This document shows positions 10,899-23,060 of a stretch of DNA of 64,000 nt, piece by piece. The position numbers were made by a program, and so were the translations under genes. Position 1 is the stretch's first letter; every line of letters begins with the position of its first letter. Origin of the DNA: Diphasiastrum complanatum (Eukaryota > Streptophyta > Lycopodiopsida > Lycopodiales > Lycopodiaceae); assembly GCA_029204225.1 (NCBI GenBank), contig CM055099.1, positions 54,278,983-54,342,982 on the forward strand, read 5' to 3'. The notes below the pieces were generated by a model. The model was not told the DNA's origin. It saw only the letters and a list, made by a program, of their open reading frames with translations, and did not search any database.

Positions 10899-13473
10899 AT
10901 CTGCTGTTTATTCGTGTGTGTAACTAAGTTTCCTTGTTCATTTGAATTCTGCACCTTGGTTGAAACTATGTTGAATGCTGTATTAATTTTATAGACGTAG
11001 ATCAGCAGTTCCTGACTACAATCTAGAGGACTGTAGTAGTGATTCAGCTGGCAATGTCCAGCGATTGCATGGAACTCCATTTGAGGGCAAAGAGAGAGTC
11101 GTGGTTCCTTCGCAAAAGCTTCGTGACTGCAATCCTCTCATACTCTCATAAGATCTCACATTCTTAGCTCTTGACACATGACATTCGTAAGATCTAAACA
11201 TGAGCTCATGGCCTTTGTAAGAGTAAGCATAGAGTTTGAAAAAATTTCTCGACCAATAATGTTCATCAAGATCTGTGCTTAAGATCTAGGTTTTCAACAT
11301 GCCAACTAAAAGGACTTTTGCTGTCCCAAATGTTGGCAAAAAATGTTCATAAAGAGCTGTCATTGAACTCAAAGACCATTAGACACTCACTTCAAGTCAA
11401 GACCTACACCAATTGTACGAGTAGAGCTTGTGAGAAAAAGGTCTCTCATATCCAATCGATAAGAGAAAAATCACACATTCTTAGCTCTTGATGCAGGCTA
11501 ACACAAGGGAGAAAATTGCCCATGAGAATGTTTGCAAGCTTGTTGACTTCTTGTCAAACTTGCAAACTGATGATTGCAAGCTTTTCCATATAATCAATGA
11601 ACTATGGTTCTACAATTTCTTTCATAATCCCTAATGAATTTCAAAGTTCGAAACTGCTCTCAATTTCTATCATGTTGAATGAAATTCTTGTTTACTACTA
11701 CTTGTCTGCAATTGCAAGATTCACGTTTACATTATTTGTTTTCTTTCGTGTTAGCACAGATGAACTATATAGACATGCTCATAATCAAAAGAAAATGCAG
11801 AACGCAAGTGAGCTTTAATCTTGAATACTCCATCAAAGTAATAAACAAGAAGGAACAACAAAAGACTCTAAATCATTGCACAAATAGCCCATTGAGTAAC
11901 TGAATAACAACAATCACTAAAATCAACAGAGTCAATTGATTGCAGCCTTGATTTTATAAAAATAGGTGACTGTCGCATGAAGGCATGAGGTGGAAGCAAG
12001 TAAAGAGCAAGTGACACTGGCATCACCGCAATAATATCTATTGCTTAATTAAAGCTAGTTAGGCCTCAATCTAGTCTTCAGTTCAGAGGGGAATAGTATT
12101 TGCTATTGTTGTCTGCCAATTTAATTCCCAACTACGAAAAGGCACTTAATTGCTATGGCTCCATCACATTCTCCAGCAAAAATCTGGCTCTCTAATTTTC
12201 GAAATGAGTTGACAAGATGCGCAAAATTGATTGCAATGAGACAATAAGAGAAGCAACACAAAGTATAATGAGTTAAGCAAAGATGTCTTCAGCTTGGACG
12301 AAGATGGAAACAAAATTATCAATTTGCCCACATCTGTAGGGCATTGTCGCTCATAACGTTCCTCATGGGAAATTGCCCATGGGCGTTGTAGGCTGCTGTG
12401 GTGTCACACCAAGGATATTTTAGGTGATGTGATGAACAATCCATCAAATATTGGAAGATTTGATCACTTGTGAGGCAAATTGGAATAACTAAACTGGATG
12501 AACTGTAAATTGTGAGATGGTGTTGTCATGAATCACAGTCCAGATTTTAAGTGCCCATTAGTTTGTTATCTTGAGTAAATCATGTTTTACTAGGGTTTTC
12601 TAGTGGCACCATTGTGTCTTTTGGTTTTTCCAAGGTTCAGGATTTTCTAGTGACCTAATGTGCTTCTCCATGGGAGGTGGCCAATGTCTAAAAATTGGCA
12701 ATTGGTAGTTGATGTTGTTGTTGTTGCTGAATTGCAGCCATGGATATTTCCATGGAGATGGTCTGAGAGCCGAATCACTATAGCAGTGTGTCTCATAGAT
12801 TACAATAGCGGCATCAGTGGTAGTGATTTCCTTTCTTATTCAACGATGAGTTCAAAGTCATACACGTGTCTTCCATGCAGCAACATGAGAGAGAGTGGGA
12901 GAGAGAGAGAATACAAGGCATCATGAAGTAGGATGAAAGAGAAGAAATAGGACAAACGACCATAAGATTTCAATTACCAACACTATCCAGATCTTGCCTT
13001 ATGTCTAGTGCCCAAGCATAGGTTGCCATATGGGTTTCAGAAAAATATGGATTTCTTTTTTTCTGGTTGTTTCAAAGGCACCTTTATCAATGAACATGTT
13101 TGACAATAGGCAATAACAAACATGTCTGACTATACTTATGCCCTACACCTCTCCACTACAAATGAAGATCATTACCAATTAGATAAAGATCACAGTGAAG
13201 TTTGTCACTAGAATATCAGAAAAGTAAAAACTAGAATAAAAAATATCACCATAGAATTACTCAATCGAATCAGCCTCACTACAAAAAAATAATTGTTTGC
13301 TAGAATAACTTAAGTAGAAGATGAAATTTTAATGTAAAGTCATACAAGAGATTCAAGCTAGTCATGCCAGCTGTATAGTAGTCTAGAAAAAAGGAGCAGT
13401 TGTACATGCCAAACCAATATCAAGCAACATGCATTTCCACGACATGTACTAATCCACATGCTACAAACTTAAG
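10899..13473. other. Intergenic, no gene recognised
   Basis: No retroelement motif or convincing exon is seen on either strand. The first 200 bp probably continue the copia-D 3' flank interrupted by the solo LTR. The phrase CACATTCTTAGCTCTTGA occurs twice (about 11157 and 11474), suggesting an old local duplication. Short open frames at 11597, 11679 and 12660 have no recognisable composition. Confidence 0.5.
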
Positions 13474-14419
13474 AGCACTTTAGCATAGAGGACCCCATAA
13501 CTCTAAGGGTGAGATGTTTATACTTTGCTTTCAAAATCAAGGTCGAATCTGACTCATTAGCAAAATTAACTCCTCATTCTCATCATCGTCTTCACCACCA
13601 CTGATGTTATTTTCAGGAAAATGATTGTCATATGCTTTCTAACCATCGCCGTTTTCCACTATGCTTTCAATAACATGGCCAGTCTGAAACAAAATAAAAC
13701 AGTGGCTAACAAAAACCCTTTTTGCTTTCAATGGCCATTAGATTTGCAAGCAATCAAGAGAAACATTTGAGCACTCACAACGCATCTGCAGCCTCTTTAG
13801 TAGCTTTGCCAATAGGGAGACCATAACTGCCCTCCGGATGTGTCTATGATTTAAAAGTAGTTGTAGAGCCCAATTTGTCCCCGATCAAAACAGAATCATC
13901 TTCTTTCTGTTTCAGATTAGCCTCCACTACCAATGGGCTAGGTTGTTGCTTTTGTTTGATTTATTCTTTTCTCGAATCCATTATCTCTCTAAGGTTTTAG
14001 CCATAAGCTGAGCACAGACATTGTGAAATTATCTAGCATTTTCATCATTGCAAAACAATTTCCAATGACCTCGATCTTACAAAAAGGATTTCACAAATCT
14101 TGGAAAAAAATCAGATTTTCCAAAAAAAAAAAAGGTTCTTTGATTCGAATTGATTCAGAGGGCTTCAAATTGCAATTTTAAATCGTTATGATTAGCGGCA
14201 GATTTGCAAATAACCCTACAACGAATAGTCTAATGCAAGTTATGGTTATTTCCTTTGTTGACAGCTCAACTCTGATAACTTTTCAAAGTACTTCTGCACT
14301 TACGTGATTGAGAAGAAGGTTTTTAACTATTTTATGAATTTTGGCCTGTGTCTTCTCCCGTTGTCATCTTCTAGCAAGGACTGTTCTCCTCTTGAGAGCA
14401 GACATGCCACCGTCAAATA
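13474..14419. repeat. Segmental duplication, copy 1 (partner 52578-53757)
   Basis: About 900 bp match the region at 52838-53757 nearly base for base, with scattered substitutions. Homology restarts at the 22-bp block AGCACTTTAGC...GACCCC (13474 and 52578), so copy 2 carries about 240 extra bp or copy 1 has lost them. The duplicated block contains a two-exon minus-strand gene fragment. Copy 1 is followed within 80 bp by the copia-C insertion. Confidence 0.85.
13537..13981 (-). pseudogene. Two-exon gene fragment, copy 1 (unknown function)
   Basis: On the minus strand, exon A runs from ATG at 13981 to a GTGAGT donor after 13779. A 95-bp intron ends in TTTTGTTTCAG, and exon B runs from 13683 to a TGA at 13537. 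Exon A reads MDSRKE, a stop, then PLVVEANLKQKEDDSVLIGD and ends PEGSYGLPIGKA. Exon B holds an acidic run (GGEDDDENEELILL). Both exons carry stops (TAA in A, TAG in B) and the splice phase does not keep exon B in its longest frame, so this is not a working gene. The family is not recognised. The minus-strand sequence to the right (14000-14420) also has protein-like stretches ([12 protein letters not shown]) and may be an upstream exon. Confidence 0.45.
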
Positions 14420-14498
14420 CAAAAGTAGGTTTAATCCTCAAAAAAACCAGTTTGCATATCCATTTAAAGAATCTCAATAAATCAGCGTTCTTGATCAT

Positions 14499-15285
14499 TG
14501 TTAAAATTGAAAAACAATCCGTATTGATTTCTTGGCTTGCTACAAATGTTGTACCATGCAAGTATGTAGCTCATTAATGCAAAATGCCAAGTTTGGCCTA
14601 CATAGAATTCGAGCTACATGGTTATGTATTGTCTAGTTTTATAAATGCAACTTGCATATAGTTTGTAGACATAGAATTAGCATGATTATGCTTGTAGAAA
14701 CTCGTGGCAACTCACATGCATTAATTGTAAGTGATCCATAGTGACATGCAAGGCATGCACAAAGTTTATTGGACACATGCATGATGATTTGGACATTTCT
14801 AGTTAGAACTAGTACACTTGTAAAAAGTTGGTAGAATTTCATGCATGACAAGTGACAAATGTCACATAGACTCTAGATGTCATTTTGGAATGGATAGATA
14901 TGGTTCTACCTCGAGCTACCTCAATCTCCATAAATATGTGTAGCTCTCCACACAATCAATGATGAAGAACCAAAGTTTTGTAGCTATCTCATGTCATTTT
15001 GGATCTAAACAAATATTGCTTGTTATCTCTCTAGCTCTCTCTCTCTCTCTCTAAATCGTGTTGAGGCTAATGCTCATACATTGAAATCTTGTATTTTGTC
15101 ATTCTTTGATCATTGCTATTATATTTTGTTGATTAGCATGCTACATTGTGGATTAGCCATTTCTTCTGAACTAGATTTTGTTGGTCAATCTAGAATCAGG
15201 TTATAGTGCCAGTCACAAAGCTTAATTAAGATCAGTCACTCTTGTGGACATTTCCCCACACGTGTGAATTCTGGAAATTTTGTCA
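14499..15285 (+). mobile_element. 5' LTR of copia-C (787 bp)
   Basis: It starts TGTTAAAATTG and ends AAATTTTGTCA just before the PBS. It carries a short CT microsatellite at about 15031-15052, longer here than in the 3' LTR, and a CACACGTGTG palindrome at 15257-15266, about 20 bp before the PBS. Confidence 0.95.
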
Positions 15286-15298
15286 TGGTATCAGAGCC
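15286..15298 (+). other. Primer-binding site, initiator tRNA-Met type
   Basis: TGGTATCAGAGCC follows the 5' LTR immediately and matches the usual plant copia minus-strand primer site, complementary to the 3' end of initiator tRNA-Met. Confidence 0.95.
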
Positions 15299-16052
15299 AC
15301 ATTAAGCTTTGCATGCTAACAACTCTGATTGTACAAGAAAATGAGAGCTAAATCGAACAAAAAAGCAGTTTTGCACTTTTTCTAACCTTTCTTTGAAGTG
15401 TATTTGGATCAAATCGGACTTGAACTGAATTTTTAGACCTGAATTGAGGAAGTACGGAATTCTAGAATTCCGCACGTGTGAAAATCAGAGTTTTTCAGTC
15501 CCTTTGTTCTCCTTACTTATAGATCCAAAGATAGCAGTGTTATAGCTTGATGGAACACATTTGATCTGTACTTTTCATAGAAATTGAAACCAAATCAATC
15601 TGATGTGTCTAGCAAGAGTTATAAGCTCTTAAAGAGGATAGGAATAGGTCTAAAATCCAAGTGACAGCATTTTGATTTGATTCAATTATACTTTGTTCTG
15701 AATCCATTGTTTTGAGCATCCAACACAAGAAATTGTAAATCAAGACTGAGTTTGAAGTATTTGAACACCCTTTGAGCCTTTTGAGTGTCAATAGTGTTTT
15801 CTTTTGGAGCATTTCACACGTGCCAAAAGTAGGATTCAAACCAGCCAAAGTGTCACAAACCACTTTTTGTGTCTGATCTATATAACTTGTCTTGTTGAAT
15901 ATCTGAGATTCATCTCATATATAGTTGCAAGTGTTTCACATAGGAAGGTAGTTCAACCTTGAAAATACCTATAGTGAAAGAGAGCAGCAACTCTAAGTCT
16001 GATAGGAACAAGCTCAAACATATTTCTCAATAACTAAGAAGTCTTCATTATA
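15299..16052 (+). other. Copia-C 5' leader
   Basis: This 754-bp untranslated leader between PBS and gag has no open frame in the element's sense. It contains two more CACGTG-type sites (CGCACGTGTG at 15471 and CACACGTGCC at 15815). Confidence 0.7.
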
Positions 16053-17003
16053 ATGGCATCTCAGGGAGGATATCTTCTAGAAGCCAGTGAAAGACTAAAC
16101 ACTTCTAATTACTCAATTTGGAAGTTAAGAATGGAGTCTGTTTTGATTCTCCAGGATGTTATGGATATTGTGCTTGGTGTTGAGGAGGAGCCTCAAGCAC
16201 AGGTTGAAATTCCTAAATATAAGAAGAGAGCTAGAATGGCTCTACATTTCATTAAGATGAATGTATCTAATGAAATTTTGAGAGAGGTAGGATCTTGCAC
16301 TACAGCCAAAGAAGCTTGGGATGCACTGAAGACCATCTATGAAGCAAAGAATACTTCTAGAATACTCATTCTTAGGAATCAGATTTTTCAAAGTTTCCAA
16401 AGAAGTGAAGAGAGTGCATCTAACTATGTTCTGGGAGTTAAAGATTTACATAGAGAGCTTTCCTGTGTTGGTGTTACCATTAACCAAGTTGAGCTAGTTC
16501 AAGTCATACTGAATGGTTTGAGAGATGACTATGATAATCTTGTTCAGTCTTTTGCTATTAAGGATGAGTTACCTAATCTAGAAACTCTCCAAGGAATTCT
16601 TATTTCTGAAGAATCTAGACAAAGCTATAAACTCTCCAAGATGAACAAACTTGAACATGGTGGAAGTGACAAAGCCCTCTTTGTCAAAGGCAAGCAGAAA
16701 GGAAGGAGTAAGAACCAATTCTCTCAAGCATACAACAAAGACAAAGCCAAAGATCGAGATCAAGATGGTGAAGAGGATGATACATCTCATCCCTCTAACT
16801 CAAAAACCAAGAAGAAGAAAGTGAAGTGCTTCTTCTGTGGCAAAAAGAGGCACTATGCCTCTAATTGCTTTAAGAAGAAAAACCAACTCAAGCAAGCTAA
16901 TCTCTCCAAAGAGATTGAAGAAGATTCTGTTACAAGTGATGGAGAAGGATCACTTATGGTGTCCAGGTTTTCTTCATCACCTTTCAAGAAAGATGGAGTT
17001 TGA
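16053..17003 (+). CDS. Copia-C Gag (316 codons, altered C-terminus)
   Basis: An intact frame encodes the structural protein of the virus-like particle. The N-terminal part (LNTSNYSIWKLRMESVLIL) and the central helical segment (AKEAWDALKTIYEAKN, LRNQIFQSFQ, VILNGLRDDYDNLVQ) are typical of plant copia UBN2/Gag. A basic acidic-patch linker leads to a zinc knuckle at about residues 262-275 (CFFCGKKRHYASNC, spacing CX2CX4HX4C), which binds RNA. After about residue 300 the frame runs across the deletion junction (about 16990-17005) and stops at once. A homologous Gag starts at 35175 in a copia-B copy. An intact gag in an element lacking pol suggests particle assembly with helper enzymes, but that is inference. 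Confidence 0.92.
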   Translation: MASQGGYLLEASERLNTSNYSIWKLRMESVLILQDVMDIVLGVEEEPQAQVEIPKYKKRARMALHFIKMNVSNEILREVGSCTTAKEAWDALKTIYEAKNTSRILILRNQIFQSFQRSEESASNYVLGVKDLHRELSCVGVTINQVELVQVILNGLRDDYDNLVQSFAIKDELPNLETLQGILISEESRQSYKLSKMNKLEHGGSDKALFVKGKQKGRSKNQFSQAYNKDKAKDRDQDGEEDDTSHPSNSKTKKKKVKCFFCGKKRHYASNCFKKKNQLKQANLSKEIEEDSVTSDGEGSLMVSRFSSSPFKKDGV

Positions 17004-17693
17004 GGACATCACACTTTTTAGAAGGCTTATAGGCTCCTTAATGTGGCTCACAATAACTAGACCTGACATAAGCTTTAGTGTTCATAAGTTGAGCCAGGCT
17101 ATGCAAAATCCTTCAATTTATCATTGGCAAAAGGCCAAGAGAGTGCTTAGATATATATCTTCAACTTTTGATTTTGGTTTATTATATAAAAGTGAAGATC
17201 TTTCTATTATTGGTTATTCTGATTCGGATTTTGCAAGTGATAGAGCAGATCGGAAATCTATAAGTGCTTATGTCATATATCTTGGAGGAAACTTGATATC
17301 TTGGCTTTCCAAAAAGCAAGATACTGTATCACTCTCATCATGTGAAGTTCAGTACAAGGCACTCACCACAACAACAAAGGAAGTGCTTTGGATCAAAAGG
17401 TTACTAGTGGAGCTAAAGACAATTATGGAAGAAAATATACCTATGATCATGTGTGACAACATTTCAGCTCAAGTCCTTGCCAACAACCCAATATTCCATG
17501 CAAGGAGCAAACATATCGAAGTTGCACATCACTTCGTGAGAGAGAAGCTCATTGGAGGTGAAATCAAATTGGAGCACATCGACACATCATCTTGCATTGC
17601 AGATATGCTCACCAAACCTTTGAGCAAAAGTTCCTTCAACAAGCATAGAGCCAACCTTGGAGTTATACCAAGATCCATGTTCAAATCAATATA
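17004..17693 (+). pseudogene. Copia-C RT tail and RNase H, out of frame with gag
   Basis: The frame joins at the deletion with FEDITLFRRLIGSLMWLTI, the connection segment after RT, then RNase H (GYSDSDFASDRADRKS, SLSSCEVQYKALTT, HARSKHIEVAHHFV) and the C-terminal block ending FKSI. The catalytic Asp and Glu regions of RNase H are recognisable. The segment is +1 relative to gag, so it would not be made as a fusion without frameshifting. No RT palm (YVDD) remains. It ends 18 bp before the PPT/3' LTR. Confidence 0.9.
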
Positions 17694-17697
17694 GATC

Positions 17698-17711
17698 ATT
17701 TTTAGGAGGAG
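17698..17711 (+). other. Polypurine tract of copia-C
   Basis: TTTTTAGGAGGAG directly precedes the 3' LTR and is the plus-strand primer site. The same tract precedes copia-B LTRs at 23061 and 38198, which supports a close lineage link in spite of different LTRs. Confidence 0.85.
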
Positions 17712-18494
17712 TGTTAAAATTGAAAAACAATCCATTTTGATTTCTTGGCTTGCTACAAATGTTGTACCATGCAAGTATGTAGCTCATTAATGCAAAATGC
17801 CAAGTTTGGCCTACATAGAATTCGAGCTACATGGTTATGTATTGTCTAGTTTTATAAATGCAACTTGCATATAGTTTGTAGACATAGAATTAGCATGATT
17901 ATGCTTGTAGAAACTCGTGGCAGCTCACATGCATTAATTGTAAGTGATCCATAGTGACATGCAAGGCATGCACAAAGTTTATTGGACACATGCATGATGA
18001 TTTGGACATTTCTAGTTAGAATTAGTACACTTGTAAAAAGTTGGTAGAATTTCATGCATGACAAGTGACAAATGTCACATAGACTCTAGATGTCATTTTG
18101 GAATGGATAGATATGGTTCTACCTCGAGCTACCTCAATCTCCATAAATATGTGTAGCTCTCCACACAATCAATGATGAAGAACCAAAGTTTTGTAGCTAT
18201 CTCATGTCATTTTGGATCTAAACAAATATTGCTTGTTATCTCTCTAGCTCTCTCTCTCTCTAACTCGTGTTGAGGCTAATGCTCATACATTGAAATCTTG
18301 TATTTTTTCATTCTTTGATCATTGCTATTATATTATGTTGATTAGCATGCTAGATTGTGGATTAGCCATTTCTTCTGAACTAGATTTTGTTGATCAATCT
18401 AGAATCAAGTTATAGTGCCAGTCACAAAGCTTAATTAAGATCAGTCACTCTTGTGGACATTTCTCCATACGTGTGAATTCTGGAAATTTTGTCA
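17712..18494 (+). mobile_element. 3' LTR of copia-C (783 bp)
   Basis: It aligns end to end with the 5' LTR, with about a dozen base differences and fewer CT repeats. Its inner palindrome is mutated to CATACGTGTG (about 18465). Confidence 0.95.
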
Positions 18495-18499
18495 ATCAT

Positions 18500-19370
18500 G
18501 TCCCCACACTCATCACATATAGCCTTCATAAACTAAATTACCCATATGCTTGTATCTACAACTAGTATCTGACAAAGTTTCAACCACTAGCAAATGTCCA
18601 ATATTAGAATTGGTGATCTTCTGAGCTAATTTAACAGACAAGTGCTTTCAACAAGCTCTACATTATGTATTAAATTGCAAAGTAAAAGACACGAGAAGTA
18701 TGATAATTAGGGTAAGAATGGATTGAGAAAGAAAGCCAACCAATGGCAAGCTTTTTGTTGGTGCCTCAACAAAGATACCGAACTCCCATCTTTTCACACC
18801 TTTCTTTCTTGCATGCATGCCTGCCTAGCCTCCTCTGTCGCTCGCTTTGCTTACCCAATGATTGCTCGATCTCGCACCCATTACTCTTGTGGCTCTTATC
18901 TCAGCCACATCTTACATGTAAGTGGAGGGAGCCTCCACATAGAGGCTAGGAGCCACATGTGAGAGGTATGAGGGATGTATAGCCATGTGTTGCAACCACA
19001 TGTGACCCATTTTTTAATGCAGCTGGCCGAACTTGAAGGACTGTCTAACATCATTTAATATGGAAATATAAATATGTGTTCTCTTCTAGATGCTCCAGCG
19101 CTACTTTTGGACAGTGTTCTCGAACTTCTTTGGGGGTTCCATCGTTTTCATCCAATATTTTGCATTTTTCTAAGTTCTCAGTTTGCGCCTGTGCAGTCCG
19201 TTGAAATGCAAGGCTATTATGCATTTATGCATTTCTACTAGCATCCAAAGCTAAGAAGAGTATTTGGCTTGGAGATTCAAAATACACCCACTAAATTATG
19301 GAGAGCAATAGCACTGGCGATGGCGATGGCGATGGTCGCCTCTGCTCTTCTTCTCCTCTTCTAATCGATT
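18500..19370. other. Intergenic, no gene recognised
   Basis: This is the original sequence on the far side of the copia-C insertion. Short open frames at 18723-18962 have no family features. A small GGCGAT triplication lies near 19317-19340. Confidence 0.5.
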
Positions 19371-21306
19371 ATGGGAATTTTTCTTAGAACGTGGACATGG
19401 AAGTGCAGGCAGCTTTGCCCTCTCTCTCCGCTCCTCAAGATATCTCTTATGTGCCCTTGTCTCTCCTCAGTCCGGCAGCTTCATCATCTGTCACCTCTCC
19501 TTTGCTCCCTTCTTCCTGTGGAGGAGACGACTTCCTACCCGCTCCCTCGTGCAAGTTGTCAGGCTCCCCTGAGCCCCTCTCTTCTCCTCCTTCTCTTTTT
19601 TTTTTTCTCCTCTTCTATCTTCTACTTTGGCTTTTCCTCCCTTTATCCCCCACTGCTTCTGTTGTCCTATTGGTCTCCCCTCTTCTGCTCCTGTGCTGCA
19701 GGTCCCACATCCTGCCCTGCTCTCCTTTGGTAGCTTGTTTTCTTCTGACAGCTTTCCCCCTTTGAGTGCTCTTGCTCCTCGATTTTATCCTCCCCATGGC
19801 CCACTGATTTTCTATGCCTCTGTGGTTGCGCAAGCTCATGGCTCCCTCACCTCCATCCCCTCAACTGTCTCCTTCAGTGACTCAACCCGCTCCGGATTTG
19901 CCCCCTCTCTCACAGGTGGTGGACAGCTCTTCGCTTGGCAAGGTCTTTCGGCCCCAGCAACATCTTCAGCCTCAGCGGCTAGCTCGCAGCCAACCGGTTG
20001 TCCACTTTTCACCTCCTCTTCTGCCAAAAATTGCCAAGCAGAAAAGCAGATTGAGGAACAAAGCAGGGCACCTTCCACCGATTTCAGACATAAAGCGCGG
20101 TTGCCCCTCTCTTCGACAATGTCCTCCTTCTCACTACTGCATCTCGAAGGCCTTCAATCAGCTACTGCAGCAGGCTCAAGAGCACCCTCCTATGCACCCG
20201 ATGGTGTTACCTCTACTTCAGTTGGCTGCTCAATTGGCATATTCGCTTTTCGAGCTGCTCCCCCTCCTGCAGAGGATGGTTTGAAGGTGCATACTTTTCA
20301 TCTGGATCTGGCTCTTTTCTCAGCTCACTTGGATACTCTTTCTAATCGCTTAGTAGTGGCCTACTTTATGGGTAAACCTCCTTTCGCGGATAATGTCAAG
20401 CGCTTTGGAGTGAGCCATTGGGAGCGATTAAACGCCAAGGTTCTCTCCCCTCAGGCTTTGGGCAAAGGCTTCTTCTTGTTCAATTTCACTTATGCACAGG
20501 AGGTCAATTCTGTCCTTGCCAATGGTCTTTACCTGTATGTAGGAAATCTGGTTTATGTTACTAGATACACTGATGCTTTCACCATCCATGACTCTTCACA
20601 GATGGAAGTCCCGGTTTGGGTTGAGCTTCTTTTTTTCCCTCCTAAGATCTTGTCAGCTTTGGATGTGGTTCTCCCTAGCCTCAAAAAGATTTTGCTTGTT
20701 CAGCCTCCTAATCTCCACAATCCTTCTCCCCATGTGCACGCTTGTATTTTGTGGAAGTTGGTGAATCCTCCTCTGGAACAGCTGCAGTTTCATTGTGGTG
20801 GGCATGTTTATTCCCAGACTGTTGTCTTTAAAGGCTTACCGGATTCTTGCTATCGTTGTCGTCACCTTGAACATGCATTTGCTCTCGCCCAGTTCCTCCT
20901 CGACGTCCTATTCAATACTCTCTTGGGCAGCTTGGTCGTCCTCTACCTCGCTTCAAGGCACCCCCGTTGTCGCCTTCTGCCGCTGTGCCTTTGCTTCCTA
21001 TGCCGGTTGCCCCCTGCTAGCTGCCAACGTTGGTCCTCTCTAGCTTGGCACTGTAGCCTAGCATGGAGCCGTCGCGACATCTAGAGCATTCTTGCCTCAC
21101 TTTGGTTGCTCCTCTTTAGCATCAGGATGCTACAAGTATTTTGCCGCCTCAGCTTCTACTGCATGACACATCTTCTCTGTCTGCTTCGTCTTCTGTTGTA
21201 CCACTTGCTACTCAACACTCTTCCTGCTCTTTGTCTGTGCCCAAATTGTCGGGATCTACTATTTCTCCCTTGCCCCGACGGATTATCCTCTGGAAGAGCT
21301 TTTTAA
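19371..21306 (+). pseudogene. LINE ORF1-like gene with DUF4283-type domain
   Basis: A 485-codon frame (19627-21084) begins in Pro/Ser-rich, low-complexity sequence, probably an ORF1 N-terminus and leader. At about residues 240-360 it has the pattern of plant DUF4283/LINE ORF1 RNA-binding domains (KGFFLFNFTYAQEVNSVLAN, then PVWVELLFFPPKI, then LPSLKKILLVQPPN). A damaged zinc knuckle follows (CYRCRHLEH, final Cys missing). In retrotransposons this protein coats the element RNA. The frame then becomes Leu/Cys-rich, which suggests a frameshift near 20880. No ORF2 endonuclease or RT is present, because the sequence is cut off by the copia-B junction near 21345. The first Met of the frame is not necessarily the true start. 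Confidence 0.6.
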
Positions 21307-21344
21307 CACCCTTTTAAGTACATCCATATAGGCCTTGCTCTAGC

Positions 21345-23060
21345 AGGATGCAGTGGGGTCGAGAATTGAAGAAGACTCTCCTCGGATTTTCTCATCAAGA
21401 AGATCCATGAGAGATAGATCCGAGCCTAAGAGGCTCTCATATGTTGACAAAGGCAAACAAGTGGATCTTGATTCCACTAATTATGTTTTTTTATGTCTCT
21501 CATGAAGAGCCAAAGAATGTACAAGAGGCACTCAATACCAAGGAGTGGTATGATGCCATGAAGCAAGAGTATGATGCATTAATCACCAACAGTACTTGGG
21601 AGCTTGTGGATACTCAATCCAACAAGCATGTGATTGGTTACAAGTGGGTGTTTCGGATCAAGTACAATCATGATGGCACCATCAACAAGTATAAAGCAAG
21701 ATTATGTGCCAAAGGATTTGCTCAGATCCATGGCCTTGATTATGAGAAGACCTTTGCACCCATTGCAAAGATGGTGACAATAAGAATTCTTATTTCTCTT
21801 GCCTGTTTCTTTAAGTGGAAGGTGTTCCAATTAGATGTATCCAATGCTTTTCTAAATGGTTATCTTGAGGAGGAGATCTATATGGAACAACCTCAAGGAT
21901 TCATCAAGGATGAGTTCAAAGTGTGCTTGCTCTTCAAAAATCTTTATGGACTCAAGTAAGCACCAAGATCATGGTTTCAAGACTTAATTCTTTCCTTATC
22001 TCACTAGGATTTACTCTTAGTGACTATGATCCTTCCATGTATCTAAAGTTTGTTGATAGCAATATTGTCATTCTTCTAATTTATGTTGATGACATTATTC
22101 TTTGTGGAAGTTGTATCAAGCTAGTTGGTGAAACTAAGCTAGCACTTGGATGTGAGTTTAAAATGCAAGATATAGGAGAAATACATTACATCCTAGGCCT
22201 AGAGATTGATTTTTATGAAGATCGTGTTTTTATATGCCAATCTAGATATGCTCAGTCTATGTTGAAAAAATTCCATATGGAAAATTCTAAGAGCATAGAT
22301 ACTCCAATGGAGCAAATTGTAAAAGATCCTAATAAAGGTGATGAAAAATCCTTTGAGGAAATCACACTTTTTAGGAGTCTTGTAGGCTCCTTGATTTGGC
22401 TTACCATTACTAGGCCTGATTTAAGTTTTTGTGTGCACAAATTGAGTCAATTTATGCAAGATCCTAAGATCCATCATTGGAAAATGGCCAAGAGGATTCT
22501 AAGATATTTATCTTCATCTTGTGATTCTACTTTATAAAAGTAAAAATCTATCCATTGTTAGATACTCGGATTCGGATTTTGCAAGTGACAAGATGGATCA
22601 AAAGTCTATTAGTGCATACACTATCTTTCTTGGAGGCAATCTAATATCTTGGCTTTACAAAAAGCAAGATACTATATCTCTCTCTTCATGTGAGGCCGAC
22701 TACAAAGCACTCACTACAACCACCAAAGAGGTGCTTTGGATCAAGAGATTATTATTGGAGCCAAAGTGCATCAAGGAAGATGATCTACCAATGATCAAGT
22801 GTGATAATATCTCGGCCCAAGCACTTGCCAATAATCCCATATTTCATGCAAAAAGCAAACATATAGAAGTGGCACACCATTTTGTGAGAGAAAATCTTAT
22901 TGGAGGAGAAATCTATTTGGAGCATGTCAACTCGTCCTCTTGTATTGCCGATCTACTCACCAAGCCTTAGAGCAAAAGTGCTTTCATCAAGCATAGATCT
23001 AATATTGGAGTGATATCAAGATCAATGCTTAAATCTTCATAGATAATCTTTTAGGAGGAG
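21345..23060 (+). pseudogene. Copia-B pol remnant (5'-truncated): RT and RNase H
   Basis: Sequence matching the copia-B copy at 36488-38197 begins abruptly near 21345. RT motifs are KWVFRIKYNHDG, KARLCAKGFAQIHG, DVSNAFLNGYLEEEIYMEQ and YVDDIILCG (about 22085). RNase H motifs are YSDSDFASDKMD, SLSSCEADYKAL and SKHIEVAHHFV. Breaks: CAA to TAA at 21957, a 1-nt loss near 21975, a small deletion near 22526, and TAG at 22968. Gag, protease and integrase are missing. The preceding sequence is LINE-like, so the left end marks a rearrangement and not an element end. Confidence 0.93.

Larger units (their letters stand above)
14499..18494 (+). mobile_element. Complete copia-C insertion (3,996 bp), internally deleted
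   Basis: Two LTRs (14499-15285 and 17712-18494) bound a gag gene fused to the end of RT and RNase H. The 5-mers outside the LTRs are identical, ATCAT at 14494-14498 and 18495-18499. The PBS (15286) and PPT (about 17698-17711) are intact and abut the LTRs. I count about a dozen substitutions plus a CT-repeat length change between the LTRs, roughly 1.5%, so the insertion is fairly recent. Protease, integrase and most of RT are absent, so the element could only move using enzymes from a relative such as copia-B. Confidence 0.95.

Noticed and set aside
19391-20284. Alternative-frame proteins over the LINE ORF1 region
   Set aside because: They are Pro/Leu/Ser-rich by-products of C/T-rich DNA; only the frame at 19627-21084 carries the DUF4283-like and zinc-knuckle patterns.
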